Shown here: piece by piece, positions 6,130-8,785 of the stretch
How the letters are laid out: each line of letters opens with the position of its first letter
Numbering within the stretch: position 1 is the first letter of the stretch
NCBI GenBank assembly: GCA_026987995.1
Contig: JALSMC010000253.1
Span: forward strand, 1 to 8,785
DNA: 8,785 nt
Origin: Sulfurimonas sp.
Lineage (GTDB): Bacteria; Campylobacterota; Campylobacteria; Campylobacterales; Sulfurimonadaceae
Direction: 5' to 3'
The notes under the pieces: generated by a model
Seen by the model: only the letters and a program-made list of their open reading frames with translations
The model's database searches: none
What the model was told of the DNA's origin: nothing
Position numbers and translations under genes: made by a program

Positions 6130-8148
6130 ATGTTAAAACCATTACTTATTGAAATAGGCGTTGAAGAGCTTCCAGCGGTACCACTTTTAAAAGAACTTAA
6201 AAACATCGAAACTAAATATGCAAAAATACTCGAAGAGTATTCACTTTTGTGCGAATTTGAGTTTTACTATACTCCTCGCCGACTTGTGTTGTGGCATAGA
6301 GAGTTCAAAGTAGCTCAAGAAGATAGTGTAGAAGAATTCTTTGGAGCACCGCTCGCCGTTGCCTATAAAGATGGTGAACCAACTCCTGCTGCTAATGGTT
6401 TTGCTAAAAAATGTGGTGTGACACTTGAAGAGTTGAGTTCGGCAGATAAGGGTGGTAAAGAAGTCCTTTACTATAAAAAAGATGTTAAAGGTAAGGCATC
6501 TGTTGACTTACTCCCTGAGATAATAGAGACATGGATAAAGTCTTTAGAGTTTGGTAAAACTATGCGCTGGGGAAGTTCTACTGATAAGTTCATCCGTCCT
6601 ATAAGATGGGTAAATGTGATGATGAACGATGAGCTTGTTCCTTTAACTCTTTTTGGAGTGAACTCTCATAAGTCTACATTTTTACACCGTATAGCAAAGT
6701 TTGGTGCCTTAGATGTCAGTGGTGCTAAAGAGTATTTTGATGTTTTAAAAGAGGGTGGTGTTACACTTTTTCCTGCTCAGCGTGCACAGAAGATTCAAGC
6801 AGATTTTGACAATATTCAAAGAGAAAGTGGTTTAACCATAGAAGTTGATGCAGAGCTATTTCTTGAGGTTGTAGCTATTACAGAAAATCCTACAGCACTT
6901 TTAGGCTCGTTTGATGAGGCATTTTTAAGACTACCTCCTGAAGTTATCATTACTTCTATGAAAGAGCATCAGCGTTACTTCCCTGTGTTTAAAGATGGCA
7001 AACTTATAAATAAATTTGTCGTAGTTTCAAATGCACTTACAGATGACTTTAGTGAAGTTATAGCGGGTAATGAAGTAGTACTTCGACCGCGTTTAGCAGA
7101 TGGACTCTTCTTTTGGGACAATGACCTTAAACGCGGACTATCGACTGAGGGTCTAGAGAAAATAACCTTCTTTAAAGGTCTTGGAACAGTTACAGACAAG
7201 ATAGACAGAGAAGCAAAAATAGCTAGTATACTTTTTGATAAGTACAGTATTGACGGGGATAAAGCAGACTTGACTCGGGCTGTTGGACTTGCAAAAGCTG
7301 ACCTTATGAGTGAGATGGTGTATGAGTTTACAGAGCTTCAAGGGCTTATGGGTGGTTACTATGCACTTGAGCAAGGTGAAAACACGACCGTTGCTACTGC
7401 CATAACTGAGCAGTATTTACCAGATGGTGAAGACAGCGAGCTTCCATCAACTCCTTTAAGTGCTATTGTTGCTATGAGTATAAAACTAGACACTTTACTT
7501 GGTCTTTTTTCAGTAAACCAAATCCCGACAGGTTCTCGTGACCCTTTTGCACTTCGTCGTGCTGTTAACGGCATACTTAGAATTGTAAATCAGTATGGTT
7601 TTAGTTTTGACATTTTAGAGACTATGAAAGAATTATCTACTGGATACGAGACTATTGATTTAGAAAAGTTAGAGAATTTCATACTTGAACGTGTGAAGAG
7701 ATACTATAAGGTAAACCCTTCTATCATTGCAGCTGTTTTAGCCTCAGGTGAGAGAGATTTACTTGCACTAGCTCAAAAGATAAAAGCACTAAACAACCTT
7801 GTAAACTCTGAAGGTTTTTCAGAAGTAAGTGCTACTTTCAACCGTGTGGCTAACATCGTAAAAGACTTAGATCTAAACGCGGAGTTAACTGTAAACACAG
7901 CACTTTTTGAAGAAGAAGCTGAAAAAACTCTTTTTGAGAGCTTTAGTGATGTAAGTAATAAAAACTATAACACATATGAAGAAGAGTTAGATGCTCTTCT
8001 CGGACTCAAACCAGAACTAGACAACTTCTTTACAAATGTAATGGTAAATGCGGATGATCAGACGATAAAAAACAACCGCAAATCTTTAGTAGCAAGTGTT
8101 TATAAAAGTATACTAAACATAGCAGACATCAAAGAAGTGAGTATTTAA
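6130..8148 (+). CDS. glyS: Glycyl-tRNA synthetase beta subunit
   Basis: This is the tRNA-binding beta subunit of the bacterial alpha2-beta2 glycyl-tRNA synthetase, which charges tRNA-Gly together with the alpha subunit GlyQ. The 672-residue length is close to the usual 690. Family motifs are in order: IEIGVEELP (7-15), YTPRRL (47-52), MRWG (145-148) with FIRPIRW (154-160), SMKEHQRYFPV (276-286), and GSRDPFALRR (468-477), the last marking the start of the C-terminal part that includes the DALR anticodon-binding domain. No truncation or frameshift is seen. glyQ is not in this window; the two genes are unlinked in several Campylobacterota. The ribosome-binding site is weak (AAGAGA ending at 6123, six bases before the ATG). 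The stop codon TAA (8146-8148) forms the first three bases of the palindrome that begins the Hip control region. Confidence 0.97.
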   Translation: MLKPLLIEIGVEELPAVPLLKELKNIETKYAKILEEYSLLCEFEFYYTPRRLVLWHREFKVAQEDSVEEFFGAPLAVAYKDGEPTPAANGFAKKCGVTLEELSSADKGGKEVLYYKKDVKGKASVDLLPEIIETWIKSLEFGKTMRWGSSTDKFIRPIRWVNVMMNDELVPLTLFGVNSHKSTFLHRIAKFGALDVSGAKEYFDVLKEGGVTLFPAQRAQKIQADFDNIQRESGLTIEVDAELFLEVVAITENPTALLGSFDEAFLRLPPEVIITSMKEHQRYFPVFKDGKLINKFVVVSNALTDDFSEVIAGNEVVLRPRLADGLFFWDNDLKRGLSTEGLEKITFFKGLGTVTDKIDREAKIASILFDKYSIDGDKADLTRAVGLAKADLMSEMVYEFTELQGLMGGYYALEQGENTTVATAITEQYLPDGEDSELPSTPLSAIVAMSIKLDTLLGLFSVNQIPTGSRDPFALRRAVNGILRIVNQYGFSFDILETMKELSTGYETIDLEKLENFILERVKRYYKVNPSIIAAVLASGERDLLALAQKIKALNNLVNSEGFSEVSATFNRVANIVKDLDLNAELTVNTALFEEEAEKTLFESFSDVSNKNYNTYEEELDALLGLKPELDNFFTNVMVNADDQTIKNNRKSLVASVYKSILNIADIKEVSI

Positions 8149-8169
8149 TTACACTAATAAGTGTAATTA
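8146..8169. promoter_or_regulatory. Operator O1: perfect inverted repeat over the glyS stop codon
   Basis: TAATTACACT-AATA-AGTGTAATTA is a perfect palindrome with 10-bp arms and a 4-base centre. Its first three bases are the glyS stop codon, and its right arm lies where the -35 of the antitoxin promoter should be. The size and symmetry fit a dimeric XRE/HipB repressor site. No T tract follows, so a terminator role is less likely. Confidence 0.6.
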
Positions 8170-8181
8170 GTTGTATTAATA

Positions 8182-8190
8182 TGCTATAAT
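8182..8190 (+). promoter_or_regulatory. Extended -10 promoter of the hip operon
   Basis: TGCTATAAT is a perfect extended -10 (TGnTATAAT). Transcription would begin near 8196-8198, giving a leader of about 23 bases. The hexamer 17 bases upstream (TGTAAT, 8162-8167) is a poor -35 and lies in operator O1. The -10 itself overlaps the left arm of O2, so repressor binding at either site should block RNA polymerase. Confidence 0.65.
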
Positions 8191-8220
8191 TACACTAATA
8201 AATATAATTAGGTGTAATTA
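8187..8220. promoter_or_regulatory. Operator O2 and extra half-site over the antitoxin ribosome-binding site
   Basis: The second operator copy (8187-8210) has a perfect left arm and two changes in the right arm. A further half-site, GTGTAATTA at 8212-8220, pairs perfectly with TAATTACAC at 8187-8195. It includes part of the ribosome-binding site (AGG, 8210-8212) and the A of the start codon. Repressor here would cover the transcription start; in the mRNA the half-site lies in the leader. Confidence 0.5.
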
Positions 8221-8540
8221 TGAAAGAGATAGATGTACTCTCAACTAACGAAGACATTGCCAAAATACTAGCTTCGCGCCTTAAACGCGAAAGGCTTTCT
8301 CAAAGTTTAAAACAAGAGGAGTTAGCTTTAATGGCTGATGTAAAACCTCATGTTGTCCGAAACCTTGAACAGCACTCCAAAATATCACTAGATAATCTCA
8401 TTTCTATTATGAGAGCTTTAAGAAAAACAGATGTTTTTGAGACAATGTTTGACTTTGAAAAGGTGAGAATAGAAGTAGATGCCTTCACCCAAAACACATC
8501 AAATAAAAAACACAAGCAGAGAGTCTATGATGCAAAATAA
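8220..8540 (+). CDS. XRE-family HipB-like antitoxin and autorepressor
   Basis: This 106-residue protein has a helix-turn-helix domain at about residues 16-72: LASRLKRERLSQSLKQEELALMADV, then a recognition helix KPHVVRNLEQ, then SLDNLISIMRALRKTDVF. The order matches HipB-like antitoxins, including the LRALG-like final helix. The recognition helix lacks the common SRxTIxRxE form, consistent with an unusual operator. The tail (84-106) is basic and probably flexible. The start uses AGG seven bases upstream. The next gene overlaps by 14 bases and encodes a HipA N-terminus, so this is the antitoxin partner: it would bind and neutralise the kinase and repress the operon through the palindromes just upstream. 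The gene symbol hipB is a family-level analogy and is left blank. Confidence 0.88.
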   Translation: MKEIDVLSTNEDIAKILASRLKRERLSQSLKQEELALMADVKPHVVRNLEQHSKISLDNLISIMRALRKTDVFETMFDFEKVRIEVDAFTQNTSNKKHKQRVYDAK

Positions 8541-8785
8541 CTCTAAGTGTAGTGTTTATCTATGGGATAAACTTGTGGGAGAGATGATACTAGTCAAAGA
8601 GAAGATATACTTTAAATATGACAGCTCTTTTGATATGGAAATTTCTCCCCTCTCACTTCCTCTCTCTCAAACGCAGTACGAGTTTAGTACATATACTTTT
8701 CAAGAGTCAATAGCAGGTGTTTTTTCAGACTCCTTACCTGATAGTTTTGGAATGAAAATAATTCAAAATTATTTTTCTAGAGAGT
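8527..8785 (+). CDS. HipA-family kinase toxin, N-terminal part (runs off the window)
   Basis: The first 86 residues are visible and have no stop. They match the N-terminal subdomain of HipA-family serine kinases: SVYLWDKLVGEM (9-20), a short beta segment IYFKYDSSF (27-35), SPLSLPLS (40-47), and GVFSDSLPDSFGMKII (64-79), the counterpart of the GxFxDSLPDGWG segment. HipA kinases inactivate aminoacyl-tRNA synthetases by phosphorylation and cause growth arrest. The kinase core lies outside the window, so I cannot tell a full HipA (about 400-440 residues) from a split HipS/HipT arrangement. Two tandem ATGs (8527 and 8530) follow AGAGAG (8518-8523); the second has the better spacing. The 14-base overlap with the antitoxin gene implies translational coupling. 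Confidence 0.82.
   Translation, partial: MMQNNSKCSVYLWDKLVGEMILVKEKIYFKYDSSFDMEISPLSLPLSQTQYEFSTYTFQESIAGVFSDSLPDSFGMKIIQNYFSRE

Larger units (their letters stand above)
8146..8211 (+). repeat. Direct repeat pair of the operator, period 41 bases
   Basis: Bases 8146-8170 and 8187-8211 match at 23 of 25 positions, the differences being G8161/G8163 against A8202/A8204. The 41-base period is close to four helical turns, which would put both sites on one face of the DNA and suits cooperative binding. Confidence 0.7.

Noticed and set aside
6975..7574. Three minus-strand open frames inside glyS
   Set aside because: All are antisense to the conserved core of glyS and show no family signature.
8146..8169. 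The palindrome read as an intrinsic terminator of glyS
   Set aside because: The stem is AT-rich, no T tract follows, and a second near-copy lies over the next promoter, so an operator explains the structure better.

Overview
The window looks like chromosome of an AT-rich, Gram-negative member of the Campylobacterota, possibly near Sulfurimonas. The basis is low GC throughout, short Shine-Dalgarno sites of the AAGGA type, a YbgC thioesterase with the sequence style of that phylum, a separate glycyl-tRNA synthetase beta subunit, and a mix of c-di-GMP and oxygen-defence genes. The genus is an inference; no rRNA or other marker is present.

Layout. Positions 1-1122 (plus strand) hold a possible 13-codon tail of an upstream gene, an unrecognised helical TPR-like protein and a YbgC-family acyl-CoA thioesterase. 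The thioesterase gene overlaps tail to tail with a two-gene minus-strand unit (3223 down to 1096). That unit encodes a uracil-DNA-glycosylase-superfamily protein with an altered active-site motif, and a large secreted protein with a possible LpoA-like periplasmic-binding fold. A divergent gene (3318-4883) encodes a degenerate GGDEF plus intact EAL protein, predicted to be a c-di-GMP phosphodiesterase. A perfect stem-loop separates it from a second minus-strand pair: a class II superoxide reductase (5310-4924) and a secreted NrfJ-like OB-fold protein (6042-5413). glyS follows on the plus strand (6130-8148). Directly after it comes a HipBA-type toxin-antitoxin operon: an XRE/HipB-like regulator (8220-8540), then a HipA-family gene that overlaps it by 14 bases and runs off the window.

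The most striking non-coding structure is the 75-base stretch between glyS and the antitoxin gene. It holds a perfect 10-bp inverted repeat starting on the glyS stop codon, a near-identical second copy 41 bases later, an extended -10 promoter overlapping that copy, and a further half-site running into the antitoxin start codon. It reads as a compact autoregulatory operator that could cover promoter, ribosome-binding site and start.

The genes do not form one pathway. Most of the window is chromosomal housekeeping, signalling and stress defence; the Hip module at the right edge is the likely accessory element. No rRNA, tRNA, CRISPR array, insertion sequence or transposase was seen. No gene-free stretch exceeds 300 bases; the longest gaps are 102 bases (5311-5412), 94 bases (3224-3317) and 87 bases (6043-6129).
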